From NCBI RefSeq assembly GCF_000717055.1, contig NZ_JNXI01000027.1:286882-350881 (forward strand): 64,000 nucleotides of DNA, in the 5' to 3' direction. A program made the translations under genes and the position numbers. This document shows, one piece after another, positions 35,081-48,419 of the stretch (positions within the stretch are counted from its first letter, which is position 1; each line of letters begins with the position of its first letter). The notes beneath the pieces were generated by a model. That model had not been told where the DNA came from. It ran no database searches and saw only the letters and a program-made list of their open reading frames with translations. This stretch comes from Streptomyces iakyrus. GTDB lineage: Bacteria; Actinomycetota; Actinomycetes; Streptomycetales; Streptomycetaceae.

Positions 35081-36325
35081 TTACTTCACCGCACTGCCCG
35101 CCTTCCATGCGTTCCAGTCCATATTCCATCCTCCGAGCCCATTGTCGGGAGAGACCTTTTTGTCATTGCTGTTGACGACTTCGACGACGTCCCCGACGAG
35201 GCTGCGGTCGAAGAACCAGCCGGCCGGGGTGTCCGAGCCACCGCCCTTCACGTCCCGCAGTCCGATGCATCCGTGACTGACGTTGGTGCGGCCGAAGACG
35301 GTGTGGTGCGCCCAGTAGTTGCCGTGCAGGAAGGTGCCGGAGTCGGTCAGGCGCATCGCGTGCGGAACGTCCGGGATGTCGTACTCGCCCTTGCCGTCGC
35401 GCTTCTTGAAGCCGACCGTGGCGCCGTTCATCCGGGTGACGTCGAGCATCTCGGTCACCACCATCTTGCCGTTGTAGGTGGTCGTCTTCGGGGCGCCGGC
35501 GGTGACCGGGACGGTGGCAAGGGGCTCGCCGTCGCGCCGGACCTCCATGGAGTGCGCGGCGGCGTCGACCACGGAGACCTGGCTGCGGCCGACGGTGAAG
35601 GAGAACGTCTTGTGCTGGAGGCCGTAGACGCCGGGCGCCCCCTCCACGTCGCGCAGGCGCAGGGCGACGGTGACCTGGGTGCCGGGTTTCCAGTAGTCCT
35701 CGGGGCGGAAGTCGAGGCGGGTCCTGCCGAACCAGTGCGGACGGATCTCGACGGCCGGGCGGGCGGTGACGCGCACCGCGCGTTCGACCGCGGCCCGGTT
35801 CGCGATCCTCCGGTTGAACTCCAGGGAGACGATCATGCCGGTGCCGACGGTGGCGCGGTTCTCCGGGGCGACGTAGCCGATGAAGCGTTCCTCCGGGACG
35901 TAGGTGGTGAAGGTGGTGCGCCGGGCCGAGCGGCGGCCGTCGCCGGCCACGGCCACCGCGTCGACCGTGTACTTGGCGGCCAGCGCCAGCCGCTCCTCGT
36001 CGGGTTCCCAGGTCAGGCCGTCGGCGGAGAGGTGCCCGGGCACCGGGGACTCCTGCGCGTCCTGTGACCTGACGACCTTCACCTTCTCCAGCCGGCCGTC
36101 GGGCACGCGCACCCGCAGCCGCTTGCCGGGGCGCACTCCCCTGCTGCCGTCGCCGGGCGAGACCTTGATGACGTCCTCGGGCGCCGGGGGCGCGCCGAAC
36201 ACCCCGGCGATCCCGTCCGCGTCGTCCGAGGTACAGCCGGTGGCCCCGGCGAAGAGCCCTGCCCATGTCACTACGGCGGCCAGTGCGGCCCTCGCGCGCC
36301 GCGCGCGCCCTTGTACGTGCCTCAC
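35081..36325 (-). CDS. L,D-transpeptidase lipoprotein, paralogue
   Basis: 414 residues from GTG 36325; the ribosome binding site is weak. A basic N-terminus and hydrophobic helix lead to a lipobox-like ATGC. Ig-like domains (FIGYVAPENRATVGTGMIVS, VEIRPHWFGRTRLDFRPED) precede the YkuD domain with HGNYW and SHGCIGL, where the nucleophile is again residue 353. The layout is the same as in the neighbour, so this is an old duplication. The substrate is peptidoglycan stem peptides. It is divergent from glgX over 186 bases that hold both promoters. Confidence 0.92.
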   Translation of the reverse strand: MRHVQGRARRARAALAAVVTWAGLFAGATGCTSDDADGIAGVFGAPPAPEDVIKVSPGDGSRGVRPGKRLRVRVPDGRLEKVKVVRSQDAQESPVPGHLSADGLTWEPDEERLALAAKYTVDAVAVAGDGRRSARRTTFTTYVPEERFIGYVAPENRATVGTGMIVSLEFNRRIANRAAVERAVRVTARPAVEIRPHWFGRTRLDFRPEDYWKPGTQVTVALRLRDVEGAPGVYGLQHKTFSFTVGRSQVSVVDAAAHSMEVRRDGEPLATVPVTAGAPKTTTYNGKMVVTEMLDVTRMNGATVGFKKRDGKGEYDIPDVPHAMRLTDSGTFLHGNYWAHHTVFGRTNVSHGCIGLRDVKGGGSDTPAGWFFDRSLVGDVVEVVNSNDKKVSPDNGLGGWNMDWNAWKAGSAVK

Positions 36326-36511
36326 GAGGTGCCCAACGACCGGCGGAGTCCGCGGAAACGACCATGCCCGCCCCCGGGGAAACGTGAGTGCGAGCCACGC
36401 TCTGGGCAGAACAGTGGGGAGGACGACGCGCAGGGGAGCCGCGGCCCGGGCCGCAGACAGGGCCGCACCCCTCTGTCCCCCGTCGTCCCACGAGCCGCGG
36501 GAGGCTGACAG

Positions 36512-38764
<2,253 letters not shown>

Positions 38765-38907
38765 CCCCGGCGGGGCGGCCGGCGGGTGCGGACGGGCAGC
38801 ACGCAGCAGGCGGGTGAAGCCTGAGCCACTGTCACCTTCCCGGGGCATGCATGAGGATCTCCGCCGCATCCGGCCGGATCGGCGGTATCGATGCGCTGGA
38901 GGCGACA

Positions 38908-40566
38908 GTGACGAACCAACGAGGCGGACAGACGGGTCCGCACACCATCAGCGTCCCGGTCCTCATCGTCGGCGGCTCCCTGGTCGGCCTGTCGACCTCG
39001 CTGTTCCTGGGACGGCTGGGTGTGCCGCACGTGCTGGTGGAGCGCCACGCGGGCACCTCCATCCATCCGCGGGGCCGCGGCAACAACGTCCGCACGATGG
39101 AACTGTTCCGGGTGGCGGGCGTGGAGAAGGCGATCCAGGACGCGGCCGCCACTCTGGCGGTCAACAAGGGCATCCTCCAGACGCCCACGCTGACCGGTGA
39201 CGCGGGCGAGTGGCTGTTCAGGGACATCGACCCCGGGGGCGGCCTGGCCCGTTTCAGCCCCAGCGCCTGGTGCCTGTGCAGTCAGAACGACCTCGAACCG
39301 GTCCTGCTCGACCACGCCCGCGGGCACGGCGGGGACCTGCGCTTCTCCACCGAACTGATGTCTTTCGAGACGGGCGCGACCGGTGTGACCGCCGTGGTCA
39401 AGAGCCGCGAGACGGGCGAACACACCACCATCCGCGCGGACTATCTCGTCGCCGCGGACGGCCCGCGCAGCCCCGTGCGTGAGCAGCTCGGCATCGGTCA
39501 GAGCGGGCCCGGCGACCTGTTCCACAACGTCAGCCTCACCTTCCGCTCCCGCCGCCTCGCCGATGTCGTGGGTGAGCGCCACTTCATCGTCTGCTACCTG
39601 ACGAACCCGGAGGCCGACGGCGCCCTGCTGCCGGTGGACAACCGCGAGAACTGGGTCTTCCACGCCCCCTGGCACCCCGAACACGGCCAGACCCTGGAGG
39701 AATTCACGGACGAGTGGTGCGTCGAGCACATCCGCCGGGCGGTCGGGGTCGCCGACCTCGATGTGGAGATCACCGGCAGGGCGCCGTGGCACGCCGCGCA
39801 GCGGGTCGCCCGCAGCTACCGGTCCGGACGGGTGTTCCTGGCCGGTGACTCGGCTCACGAGATGTCCCCCACCGGGGCCTTCGGTTCCAACACCGGCATC
39901 CAGGACGCGCACAACCTCGCCTGGAAGCTGGCCGCGGTGCTCGACGGCTGGGCCGGCGAGCGCCTGCTGGACACCTACGACGCCGAGCGCCGTCCCGTGG
40001 CCGAGGCCACCAGCGCGCGGGCCGCGGCCCGGTCGGCCGAGCACAGCCACCCCGGATTCGCCGCGCCGGCCGGAGCGGGCGGCGGTCCCCAGCGCGGCAT
40101 CCTCAACGTGGCCCTCGGCTACCGCTACCCGCAGGGCGCCGTCGTCGGCGCCGATCCCGCGGCCCCCGTGGTGCCCGAGAGTCTCGACCTGACCGGCGCC
40201 CCCGGCAGCAGGGCCCCGCACCTGTGGGTGCGTCACGGGGACGAACGCAAGTCGACGCTCGACCTCTACGAGCGGTCCCTGGTGCTGCTCAGCGACGCCG
40301 CCGAGCCGAACGGCTGGCACGAGGCCGCGCTCCGCCTCACCGACGAGCTCGCCGTCCCGCTCAGGTCGTACCGGGTGGGCACCGGACCTCGGGCCGACCT
40401 GGTGCCTGAGGACGCCGTCGACTGGGCGGAGCGCCACGGCACGGGGCCCGGGGGCGCCGTGCTCGTCCGGCCCGACGGGTTCGTCGCATGGCGGTCGCCG
40501 GGTCCGGACCCGGATGCCGAGGAGGCGCTGCGCCTGGTCCTGAGGACCGGCCTGGCCGTCGGCTGA
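38908..40566 (+). CDS. whiE-ORFVIII: FAD-dependent hydroxylase of the spore-pigment cluster (whiE ORFVIII-like)
   Basis: 552 residues. GTG 38908 is preferred because GGAGG lies 6 to 8 bases upstream; ATG 38851 has no site. The class A flavin monooxygenase layout is clear: VGGSLVGL (21-28) binds the ADP of FAD, a DG motif occurs in VAADGPRSPV, and GDSAHEMSPTGAFGSN from about 313 is the second flavin motif. The C-terminal 150 residues form a thioredoxin-like domain, as in phenol and aromatic polyketide hydroxylases. It probably oxidises the aromatic spore-pigment precursor. Here it reads in the same direction as the rest of the cluster. Confidence 0.8.
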   Translation: MTNQRGGQTGPHTISVPVLIVGGSLVGLSTSLFLGRLGVPHVLVERHAGTSIHPRGRGNNVRTMELFRVAGVEKAIQDAAATLAVNKGILQTPTLTGDAGEWLFRDIDPGGGLARFSPSAWCLCSQNDLEPVLLDHARGHGGDLRFSTELMSFETGATGVTAVVKSRETGEHTTIRADYLVAADGPRSPVREQLGIGQSGPGDLFHNVSLTFRSRRLADVVGERHFIVCYLTNPEADGALLPVDNRENWVFHAPWHPEHGQTLEEFTDEWCVEHIRRAVGVADLDVEITGRAPWHAAQRVARSYRSGRVFLAGDSAHEMSPTGAFGSNTGIQDAHNLAWKLAAVLDGWAGERLLDTYDAERRPVAEATSARAAARSAEHSHPGFAAPAGAGGGPQRGILNVALGYRYPQGAVVGADPAAPVVPESLDLTGAPGSRAPHLWVRHGDERKSTLDLYERSLVLLSDAAEPNGWHEAALRLTDELAVPLRSYRVGTGPRADLVPEDAVDWAERHGTGPGGAVLVRPDGFVAWRSPGPDPDAEEALRLVLRTGLAVG

Positions 40567-40600
40567 GTCCCCGCCGGCCCGGAACCGGCGAGTGCCCCGA

Positions 40601-40639
40601 CGGGTGGTGAGGGGCGGGCTGCCGGCCCCTCATCACCCG
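40601..40639. terminator. 15-bp hairpin after the hydroxylase gene
   Basis: CGGGTGGTGAGGGGC (40601-40615) pairs with GCCCCTCATCACCCG (40625-40639), with one non-Watson-Crick position. It should terminate the hydroxylase transcript, so the 200 bases before 40847 must carry the pigment operon's own promoter. Confidence 0.75.
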
Positions 40640-40846
40640 GACGGGGGACCGCGGCCGGCAGGCCGCTGACCACGCGGACGGCCCGGTGGTCCTGACCTGT
40701 CACGTCCGGCGGCCACCCGCCCCGTCACTCGCGGACGCCGTCCGAGTCGCGCGATGTGCGGGGACGGCCACAGGATCGAGGAACGCCGACGTCGCATCCC
40801 CGCGACCGGCGTTCACGTTCCCCGCCGCGAAGGAGATGTGCGCAGG

Positions 40847-42004
40847 ATGACCACCACGTCCGAACGGGGGGCAGGTTCGCGGGCGCGACAGGCCTCGCAC
40901 CATGTCTCCCAGACCGTGTTCGACGGTTCCCGGCTCCGCGTCGTCCTCCTGGTCGACGTCCACGACGGAGCCCAGCAGGAGTTCCTCGAAGCCTACGAAC
41001 AGTTGTGCAACCAGGTCGCGTCCGTCCCCGGGCACGTCAGCGACCAGCTGTGCCAGTCGATCGAGAACCCCTCCCAGTGGCTCATCACCAGTGAGTGGGA
41101 GAGCGCCCCGCCGTTCCTCGCCTGGGTCAACAGCGAAGAGCACGTGCGGATGGTGGAGCCGCTGCACAGCTGCGTGCGGGACACGCGGTCGTTGCGCTTC
41201 CACGTCGTCCGCGAGACCGGCGGACCGGCGAAGGGCGCCGACCAGGCGGGGCGCCGCCTCCAGGCGGCCCCCCGGATCGGCGACGGCGTGATCCGGCACG
41301 CGCTCACGTTCACCGTGAAGCCGGGCAGCGAGGAGATCGTCGCCAAGATCCTCGCCGACTACGACTCGCCCGAGCCGAAGGTCGACGACACCACCCGGCT
41401 CTGCCGCACGTCTCTGTTCATGCACGGCAACCGGGTGGTGCGGGCCGTCGAGGTGCGGGGCGACCTGCTGGCCGCGCTGCGCCACGTCGCCCGGCAGCCC
41501 GAAGTGCGGGCCGTCGAGGAAGCGATCAATCCCCACCTCGAGCAGGACCGGGACCTGGGCGACCCCGAATCCGCCCGGGTCTTCTTCACCCGGGCCGCGC
41601 TGCCGGCCGTCCACCACGTGACGGCGGGGCGGCAGGAGCCGCTGGGCGAGCGGTACGCCCTGTACTACCCGGCACGGCCGGAACGCGGCATGCAGCTCGC
41701 CGAACTCCTGGCCCATCGCGACGAGGCGGCCGCGGACGCCCCGCGCAGCCCGGTCCTGCGCAGCACGATCTTCCAGCGCGACGACGTCGTCGTACGGCTG
41801 ATCGACGTGCACGGCGCGATCGAGGAGGCCGACCCCGGCCACATCCTCGGCCTGTCCGACTCGGCGCAGGTGACCGAGCTGACGACGCTCCTGGACGACG
41901 CCGCGGGCATGGACGTCGCCCCGTCGAAGGACGGCAGCCTCGCCCGCCTCCTCGAACTGGCGCGCATGGATCTCGTCACCGACCGCCGGTCGTCCGACAC
42001 CTGA
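40847..42004 (+). CDS. whiE-ORFI: SchA/CurD-like protein (whiE ORFI-like)
   Basis: 385 residues from ATG 40847, with AAGGAG 11 bases upstream (GTG 40838 is in frame but too close to it). The first 115 residues form an antibiotic-biosynthesis-monooxygenase-like ferredoxin fold ([38 protein letters not shown]). The rest contains two SchA/CurD repeats ([40 protein letters not shown]). The exact reaction is not established; the gene is a standard first gene of spore-pigment clusters. First gene of the operon running to 46148. Confidence 0.85.
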   Translation: MTTTSERGAGSRARQASHHVSQTVFDGSRLRVVLLVDVHDGAQQEFLEAYEQLCNQVASVPGHVSDQLCQSIENPSQWLITSEWESAPPFLAWVNSEEHVRMVEPLHSCVRDTRSLRFHVVRETGGPAKGADQAGRRLQAAPRIGDGVIRHALTFTVKPGSEEIVAKILADYDSPEPKVDDTTRLCRTSLFMHGNRVVRAVEVRGDLLAALRHVARQPEVRAVEEAINPHLEQDRDLGDPESARVFFTRAALPAVHHVTAGRQEPLGERYALYYPARPERGMQLAELLAHRDEAAADAPRSPVLRSTIFQRDDVVVRLIDVHGAIEEADPGHILGLSDSAQVTELTTLLDDAAGMDVAPSKDGSLARLLELARMDLVTDRRSSDT

Positions 42005-42072
42005 TTCACCAGCCGGCGGGAGAGGCGAAACCGCCTCTCCCGCGCTGGTGCAGCACCTCAACGGAGGAACGC

Positions 42073-42516
42073 GTGATCACATCTCGTCCCAACATCGTGA
42101 GCCTGAGCGACGTCGAGCCCAACCGCCGCCGAGGCGGTGACCTGCGCGCCATGCTCACCCCGGCCGCGGTGGGCGCCACCAGTGGATTCATGGGCGTGGC
42201 GCTCATCGAGCCCGGTGACCGCATCGGTGAGCACTACCACCCGTACTCCGAGGAGTTCGTGTACGTGGTGTGCGGGCAGCTCGAGGTGGACCTGGACGGC
42301 GAGCCGCACCCGCTCCGGCCCGAGCAGGGGCTGCTGATCCCCGTCAACGTGCGCCACCGCTTCCGCAACGTCGGCAAGGAGGAGGCCCGGCTGGTCTTCC
42401 ACCTCGGCCCCCTGGCGCCGAGTCCGCCGCTGGGCCACGTCGACACCGAGGAGACCGACGCCGAGTCCGCGGTGGTGGGAGCGGAGGCGGCCGCACGACG
42501 TCAGGTCCACTCATGA
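42073..42516 (+). CDS. whiE-ORFII: Cupin of the spore-pigment cluster (whiE ORFII-like)
   Basis: 147 residues from GTG 42073 with GGAGGAAC upstream. A single cupin barrel has motif 1 [18 protein letters not shown] and motif 2 [12 protein letters not shown], leaving His, His, Glu and His for metal binding. The cupin is thought to help cyclisation or oxidation of the polyketide. The C-terminal tail is Glu/Ala-rich. Its stop overlaps the KS-alpha start (ATGA at 42513-42516). Confidence 0.88.
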   Translation: MITSRPNIVSLSDVEPNRRRGGDLRAMLTPAAVGATSGFMGVALIEPGDRIGEHYHPYSEEFVYVVCGQLEVDLDGEPHPLRPEQGLLIPVNVRHRFRNVGKEEARLVFHLGPLAPSPPLGHVDTEETDAESAVVGAEAAARRQVHS

Positions 42517-43781
42517 GCAGGCGAGTGGCGGTCACCGGCATAGGTATCGTCGCTCCCGGAGGCATAGGCGTACCGGCGTTCTGGAACCTCCTGGCGGCCG
42601 GGCGCACCGCGACACGGGCCATCACGTTCTTCGACCCGTCCGGTCTGCGTTCGCGGATCGCCGCCGAGTGCGACTTCGACCCCGCTGCCCACGGCCTGGA
42701 CCCGCGGGACGTGGAACGGAGCGACCGTTACATCCAGTTCGCCATGGTCGCGGGTGACGAAGCGATACGGGACGCCGGTCTCGACCTCGCCGCCGAGGAC
42801 CCCTGGCGGGTCGGCGTCTCGCTCGGCACCGCTGTCGGCGGCACCACCCGGCTGGAGCACGACTACGTCCTGGTCAGCCACGGCGGGCAGCGCTGGGACG
42901 TGGACCACCGGGAAGCGGGCCCCGACCTGCACCGGGCGTTCACGCCCGGCGCGCTCGCCTCGACGGTGGCGGAGCGGTTCGGGGCGCGCGGCCCGGTGCA
43001 GACCGTGTCCACGGGCTGCACCTCCGGGCTCGACGCGGTCGGCTACGCCTTCCACACCGTGGAGGAGGGCCGGGCCGACATCTGCATCGCCGGCGCCTCG
43101 GACTCGCCGATCTCCCCGATCACCATGGCCTGCTTCGACGCGATCAAGGCCACCTCCCCGAACAACGACGACCCGGCCCACGCCTCGCGTCCCTTCGACG
43201 CCGACCGCGACGGATTCGTCATGGGCGAGGGCGGCGCCGTACTCGTCCTGGAGGAGCTCGAACACGCCAGGGCCCGCGGCGCGCGCGTGTACTGCGAACT
43301 CGGCGGTTACGCCACCTTCGGCAACGCCTACCACATGACCGGTCTCACCAGCGAGGGCGTGGAGATGGCCCGTGCCATCGACGACGCCCTTGACCACGCG
43401 CGGCTCGACCCCACCGCGATCGACTACGTCAACGCGCACGGCTCGGGCACCAAGCAGAACGACCGCCACGAGACCGCCGCGGTCAAACGGGTCCTCGGAC
43501 CGCACGCCTACGAAACCCCCATGAGTTCCATCAAGTCGATGGTGGGCCACTCCCTGGGCGCCATCGGTGCGATCGAACTCGTCGCCTGTGTGCTGGCCCT
43601 GACGCACCAGGTGGTACCGCCGACCGCGAACTACGAGACCCCCGACCCCGAGTGCGACCTGGACTACGTCCCGCGCGAGGCCCGCGAGCGCAAGCTCGAC
43701 AGCGTGCTCTCGGTGGGCAGCGGATTCGGCGGCTTCCAGTCCGCGGTGGTCATGAACCGGCCGAGGGAGACGTCACGATGA
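42513..43781 (+). CDS. whiE-ORFIII: Type II polyketide ketosynthase alpha (whiE ORFIII-like)
   Basis: 422 residues, ATG 42513, coupled to the cupin. It has the thiolase fold with active-site C169 in [15 protein letters not shown], the His in [15 protein letters not shown] and the second His/Lys region in [13 protein letters not shown]. Together with the chain-length factor it condenses malonyl units on the ACP to build the poly-beta-keto chain of the pigment. The length and motifs are complete. Its stop overlaps the CLF start (ATGA). Confidence 0.95.
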   Translation: MSRRVAVTGIGIVAPGGIGVPAFWNLLAAGRTATRAITFFDPSGLRSRIAAECDFDPAAHGLDPRDVERSDRYIQFAMVAGDEAIRDAGLDLAAEDPWRVGVSLGTAVGGTTRLEHDYVLVSHGGQRWDVDHREAGPDLHRAFTPGALASTVAERFGARGPVQTVSTGCTSGLDAVGYAFHTVEEGRADICIAGASDSPISPITMACFDAIKATSPNNDDPAHASRPFDADRDGFVMGEGGAVLVLEELEHARARGARVYCELGGYATFGNAYHMTGLTSEGVEMARAIDDALDHARLDPTAIDYVNAHGSGTKQNDRHETAAVKRVLGPHAYETPMSSIKSMVGHSLGAIGAIELVACVLALTHQVVPPTANYETPDPECDLDYVPREARERKLDSVLSVGSGFGGFQSAVVMNRPRETSR

Positions 43782-45028
43782 GCGAACCTCGTCCCCGCGC
43801 GGCCGTCACCGGCATCGGTGTGGTCGCGCCCAACGGATCCAGTACCGAGACCTTCTGGAAGTCCACCAGGGAGGGCATCAGCGTCCTGGACCGCGTCACG
43901 CGGGAGGGCTGTGAGCAGCTGCCACTGAGGGTGGCGGGCCAGGTGCGCGACTTCGACCCGGCGGCGGCGATCGAGGAGCGCTTCCTGGTCCAGACGGACC
44001 GGTTCACGCACTTCGCGATGGCCGCGGCCGACCTCGCCCTGGACGACGCCCGCCTCCCCCGGTCCGAGACCGACGAGGCGCCGTTCTCCGTGGGCGTGGT
44101 CACCGCGGCCGGTTCCGGCGGCGGCGAGTTCGGTCAGCGCGAGCTCCAGCAGCTGTGGGGCAAGGGCAGTCGCTTCGTCGGCCCGTACCAGTCCATCGCC
44201 TGGTTCTATGCCGCCAGCACCGGCCAGATCTCCATCCGCCGCGGCTTCAAGGGCCCCTGCTCGGTCGTCGCCGCAGACGAGGCCGGCGGTCTGGACGCCC
44301 TCGCCCACGCGGCACGAGCCGTGCGGCGCGGCACGGACGTGATCGTGGCCGGGGCGACGGAGGCGCCGATCGCGCCCTACTCGGTGGTCTGCCAACTCGG
44401 CTATCCGGAACTCAGCACGGTCGACGACCCGACCCGTGCCTATCGCCCGTTCACGTCCGCGGCCTGCGGGTTCGTGCCCGCTGAGGGCGGCGCCATGGTC
44501 GTGGTGGAGGCGGAGAGCACGGCCCGGGAGCGGGGCGCGCCCGTGCGGGCCCACCTGGCCGGACACGCGGCGACCTTCACGGGGGCCTCCCGCTGGGAGG
44601 AGTCCCGGGAAGGACTCGCCCAGGCCGTCCGGGGCGCTCTGGCGGAGGCCGGCTGCGCCCCCGAGGAGATCGACGTGGTGTTCGCCGACGCGCTCGGCGT
44701 ACCGGAGGCGGACCGGGCCGAGGCCCTGGCCATCGCCGACGCTCTGGGGGCCCACGGCACCCGGGTGCCCGTCACCGCGCCGAAGACCGGGATCGGCCGG
44801 GGCTACTGCGCGGCGCCGCTGATGGACGCCGCGGCGGCGGTGCTCTCGATGGAGCACGGTCTGATCCCGCCCACTCCCAACGTCTTCGACATCTGCCACG
44901 ACCTCGACCTCGTGACGGGCCGGGCCCGTACCGCCGAGGTACGCACGGCGCTGGTACTGAGCCGCGGACTCATGGGGTCGAACTCGGCGCTGGTGCTGCG
45001 GCACGGCGCCACCGACGCCTCGTCGTGA
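43778..45028 (+). CDS. whiE-ORFIV: Ketosynthase beta / chain-length factor (whiE ORFIV-like)
   Basis: 416 residues, ATG 43778, coupled to KS-alpha. It has the same fold, but at the active-site Cys position the sequence reads [14 protein letters not shown], with E168 where most chain-length factors have Gln. The catalytic His region is also changed ([16 protein letters not shown]), as expected of an inactive partner. It sets chain length and primes by decarboxylation. A 31-base gap with AAGGAAGG leads to the ACP. Confidence 0.93.
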   Translation: MSEPRPRAAVTGIGVVAPNGSSTETFWKSTREGISVLDRVTREGCEQLPLRVAGQVRDFDPAAAIEERFLVQTDRFTHFAMAAADLALDDARLPRSETDEAPFSVGVVTAAGSGGGEFGQRELQQLWGKGSRFVGPYQSIAWFYAASTGQISIRRGFKGPCSVVAADEAGGLDALAHAARAVRRGTDVIVAGATEAPIAPYSVVCQLGYPELSTVDDPTRAYRPFTSAACGFVPAEGGAMVVVEAESTARERGAPVRAHLAGHAATFTGASRWEESREGLAQAVRGALAEAGCAPEEIDVVFADALGVPEADRAEALAIADALGAHGTRVPVTAPKTGIGRGYCAAPLMDAAAAVLSMEHGLIPPTPNVFDICHDLDLVTGRARTAEVRTALVLSRGLMGSNSALVLRHGATDASS

Positions 45029-45059
45029 GGCGCCGTGGAACGGAAAGGAAGGGAATGGC

Positions 45060-45795
<736 letters not shown>

Positions 45796-45815
45796 GCCGG
45801 ACGGAGAACAGCCCC

Positions 45816-46148
45816 ATGCACCAAGCCCTGATCGTCGCCCGCATGGCCCCCGGGTCGGCGCCCGACATCGCCAAGGTGTTCGAGAAGTCCGACCGGGGGG
45901 AGCTGCCGCACCTCGTCGGTGTGACCCGGCGCAGCCTCTTCCAGTTCGGCGATGTGTACCTGCACCTGATCGAGGCCGAGCGCGAGCCCGGGCCGGCCAT
46001 CGCCGAGATCACCGGCCATCCCGAGTTCCGGGACGTCAGCGAGCGCCTGTCCGCGTACGTCAGCGCGTACGACCCCGCGACCTGGCGTTCCCCGAAGGAC
46101 GCCATGGCGCAGCGCTTCTACCTCTGGGAGCGCGACCCGGCCGGCTGA
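45816..46148 (+). CDS. whiE-ORFVII: TcmI-like polyketide cyclase (whiE ORFVII-like)
   Basis: 110 residues, ATG 45816, with GGAG 9 bases upstream. The dimeric ferredoxin-like fold is shown by ALIVARMAPGSAPDIAKVFE, LPHLVGVTRRSLFQF and YLHLIEAEREPG. Members close late rings in aromatic polyketides. It is the last gene of the operon and is followed at once by a perfect terminator hairpin. Confidence 0.92.
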   Translation: MHQALIVARMAPGSAPDIAKVFEKSDRGELPHLVGVTRRSLFQFGDVYLHLIEAEREPGPAIAEITGHPEFRDVSERLSAYVSAYDPATWRSPKDAMAQRFYLWERDPAG

Positions 46149-46165
46149 CCGCCGCCGGCACTCGA

Positions 46166-46203
46166 CGGCCGCCGGGTCCGCAGCATCGCGGACCCGGCGG
46201 CCG
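46166..46203. terminator. Perfect 16-bp hairpin terminator, pigment operon / methyltransferase gene
   Basis: CGGCCGCCGGGTCCGC (46166-46181), loop AGCATC, GCGGACCCGGCGGCCG (46188-46203). All 16 base pairs match. It sits between the convergent 3' ends of the cyclase gene (46148) and the methyltransferase gene (46262) and can serve both. Confidence 0.9.
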
Positions 46204-46261
46204 TTCGTCCGTCCGCACCGGGGAGTGCCGGGATCGCCGGCTCCCCCGGGACGCGGTCGGA

Positions 46262-47290
46262 TCAGCCGGGGATGTGGCAGTCGAACGCGTGCAGATAGGG
46301 ATTGACCGGGCTGATGTCGTCGATGACCAGGCCGGCCTCGGTGAGCCGGTCCACCATGCTCTGCCGGGTGTGCTTCGCCCCGCCGACGTTGAGGAGCAGC
46401 AGCAGGTCCATGGCGGTGCTGAACCGCATCGACGGCGAGTCGTCGACGAGGTTCTCGATGACCACCACGCGCGTCCCGGGGCCGCCGGCCTCGCGGACGT
46501 TGCGCAACGTGCGCATGGTGCTCTCGTCGTCCCACTCCAGGATGTTCTTGATGACGTAGACGTCGGCTTTCACCGGGACGGCCGTCCGGACGTCGCCGGG
46601 CACGACGTGCGCGCGGTCCGCGAGGTCGCCGCCCGTGCGCAGTCTCGGGACGGCGTTCTCCACCACCCGGGGAAGGTCGAGCAGCGTCCCGCGCAGGTCC
46701 GGGTACTTGTCCAGCAGACTCGCCACGACGTGCCCCTGGCCGCCGCCGATGTCGGCCACCGAGGTGCATCCCGTGAGGTCCAGGAACGCGGCGACGTCCT
46801 GCGCCGACTGCACGCTGGAGGTGGTCATGGCGCGGTTGAAGACGTCGGCGGACTCCGGGGCGTCCTCGTTGAGGTAGGGGAAGAACTCCTTGCCGTACAG
46901 GTCCTCCACCACGTTCCGGCCGGTGCGCACCGCCTCGTCCAGCTTCGGCCAGACGTCCCAGGTCCAGGGTTCGGTGCACCACAGCGTGATGGCGCGCAGG
47001 CTGTGGGGGTCGTCCTCGCGCAGCAGCCGGGAGACGTCGGTGTGCGCGAACGTCCCGTCCGGGCGTTCCGCGAAGACGCCGTGGCACGACAGGGCTCGCA
47101 GGAGCCGCCGCAGTGGCCCGGGTTCGGTCTTCACCGCGGCCGCGATGTCCTCCGCGGCCAGGGGCTCGTCACCGAGGGCGTCGGCGACGCCCAGACGGGC
47201 GGCCGCGCGCAGGGCGGCGGCGCATGCCGCCCCGAAGGCGAGTTCCCGCAGCCGCATGGACGGCGGAGGCGCGGGCTGGGTGGTCGTCAT
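46262..47290 (-). CDS. SAM-dependent O-methyltransferase-fold protein
   Basis: 342 residues from ATG 47290 with GGAAGG 7 bases upstream. An N-terminal winged-helix dimerisation domain (residues 15-100) precedes the Rossmann domain, where VADIGGGQG ends at residue 186 and binds SAM. It is in the family of polyketide O-methyltransferases such as DmpM. The usual catalytic motif, His between Leu and Glu/Asp-Trp, reads NILEWDDE (249-256), so the catalytic His looks deleted. Related proteins without it, such as RdmB, do other SAM chemistry. It adjoins the pigment operon on the opposite strand and may modify that product. Confidence 0.85.
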   Translation of the reverse strand: MTTTQPAPPPSMRLRELAFGAACAAALRAAARLGVADALGDEPLAAEDIAAAVKTEPGPLRRLLRALSCHGVFAERPDGTFAHTDVSRLLREDDPHSLRAITLWCTEPWTWDVWPKLDEAVRTGRNVVEDLYGKEFFPYLNEDAPESADVFNRAMTTSSVQSAQDVAAFLDLTGCTSVADIGGGQGHVVASLLDKYPDLRGTLLDLPRVVENAVPRLRTGGDLADRAHVVPGDVRTAVPVKADVYVIKNILEWDDESTMRTLRNVREAGGPGTRVVVIENLVDDSPSMRFSTAMDLLLLLNVGGAKHTRQSMVDRLTEAGLVIDDISPVNPYLHAFDCHIPG

Positions 47291-47330
47291 GTGCCGCCTT
47301 CCTACTTCGATCACGTCAACGGTGGGGGGG

Positions 47331-48419
47331 TCAGCACAGGCCGGCGGGCTGGGACAGCCGGCAGGTGTTGCCCTGGAACGTGTTGCCCTGACCCGGGTCC
47401 GTGTTGACCAGGTCCGCCGGAGCGTTGCCCTGCAGCAGGTTGCCGCTGACGCGGTTGCGCTCGCTGGGCATGCCGACGAAGCTCTTGAACACGACGATGC
47501 CGCCCGACAGCGGGGACGTGCCGACGTTGTCCCTGATCACGTTGTGGGTGACCAGGTTGTCGTCGGTGCCCGTCAGGACGATGCCGGATCCCTGCAGGGC
47601 GTCCAGCCGGGCGGTCTTCGGGCAGGACTTGTTGTTGCGTTCGATGCGGTTCCCGCGCACGGTCACCAGGCCGGCCTTCGGCTTGTTCTCGTCGCCGACG
47701 ACGAACAGCCCCGCGCAGTTGCCCGTGAGGTGGTTGGCCGAGACGGTGAGGTTGCGCAGCCGGCGGACGGTGACGCCGATCCGGTTGCCCTGCAGCCGGT
47801 TGTGCTCGACCACCGTCCCGCCGGTGTCCATGGCCCCGAGCTCTTCCGTGACGCTGTTGGCGAGGAACAGGCCCGCGTCGCCGTTGTCCCGGGCGGTGTT
47901 GCCGCGGAGCGTCCCGCGGGCCGACTGCTCCGTGGCGATGCCCCACACCCCGTTGTCGACGGCGTCGACGTTCTGCACGGTCAGCCCGTCGGCCTCACGG
48001 GCATGGATGCCGGACTTGCTGAAGCCCCTCACCGTCAGGGAGGCGATGGTGACGCCGTCGACGTTGTGGTCCCGTTTGCCTTCGACGCAGATGCCGTTGC
48101 CGGCCGCGGCGCAGGCGTGGGCGGATCTCCGGGCGTCCGGTGCGGTCGCGGCGCCGGCCCCCGCCTGCGGCCGGAGCACCGTGCCGCGGCCCATGCCGTG
48201 CAGGGTGATTCCGGGCGTGCTGACGCTGACGCTCCCGCGGTGGGTGCCGTGGGCGAGCAGAACGGTGTCGCCCGGACGGGCGGAGTCGACCGCCTTCTGG
48301 ATCGACTCCCCCGGTCTCACCAGATGGATCGTGTGAGGGGCGGTCGGCGCGGCGGCGCCGAGGCCCGTCCCGAGGAGCGCCGCGGCGCATGCCAGGGGCG
48401 CGATATGACATTTATTCAT
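47331..48419 (-). CDS. Secreted right-handed beta-helix protein
   Basis: 362 residues from ATG 48419. A short signal peptide (PLACAAALLGTGLGAAAP) leads to IHLVRPGESIQKAVDSARPG, the entry of parallel beta-helix (pectate-lyase-like) proteins, then many NRIERN/VRGNRI-type coils with Asn ladders and four cysteines. Polysaccharide binding or cleavage is likely; no catalytic set is certain. The start codon lies inside a perfect inverted repeat (48398-48426) and has no ribosome binding site, so translation may be leaderless or controlled by the hairpin. Confidence 0.8.
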   Translation of the reverse strand: MNKCHIAPLACAAALLGTGLGAAAPTAPHTIHLVRPGESIQKAVDSARPGDTVLLAHGTHRGSVSVSTPGITLHGMGRGTVLRPQAGAGAATAPDARRSAHACAAAGNGICVEGKRDHNVDGVTIASLTVRGFSKSGIHAREADGLTVQNVDAVDNGVWGIATEQSARGTLRGNTARDNGDAGLFLANSVTEELGAMDTGGTVVEHNRLQGNRIGVTVRRLRNLTVSANHLTGNCAGLFVVGDENKPKAGLVTVRGNRIERNNKSCPKTARLDALQGSGIVLTGTDDNLVTHNVIRDNVGTSPLSGGIVVFKSFVGMPSERNRVSGNLLQGNAPADLVNTDPGQGNTFQGNTCRLSQPAGLC

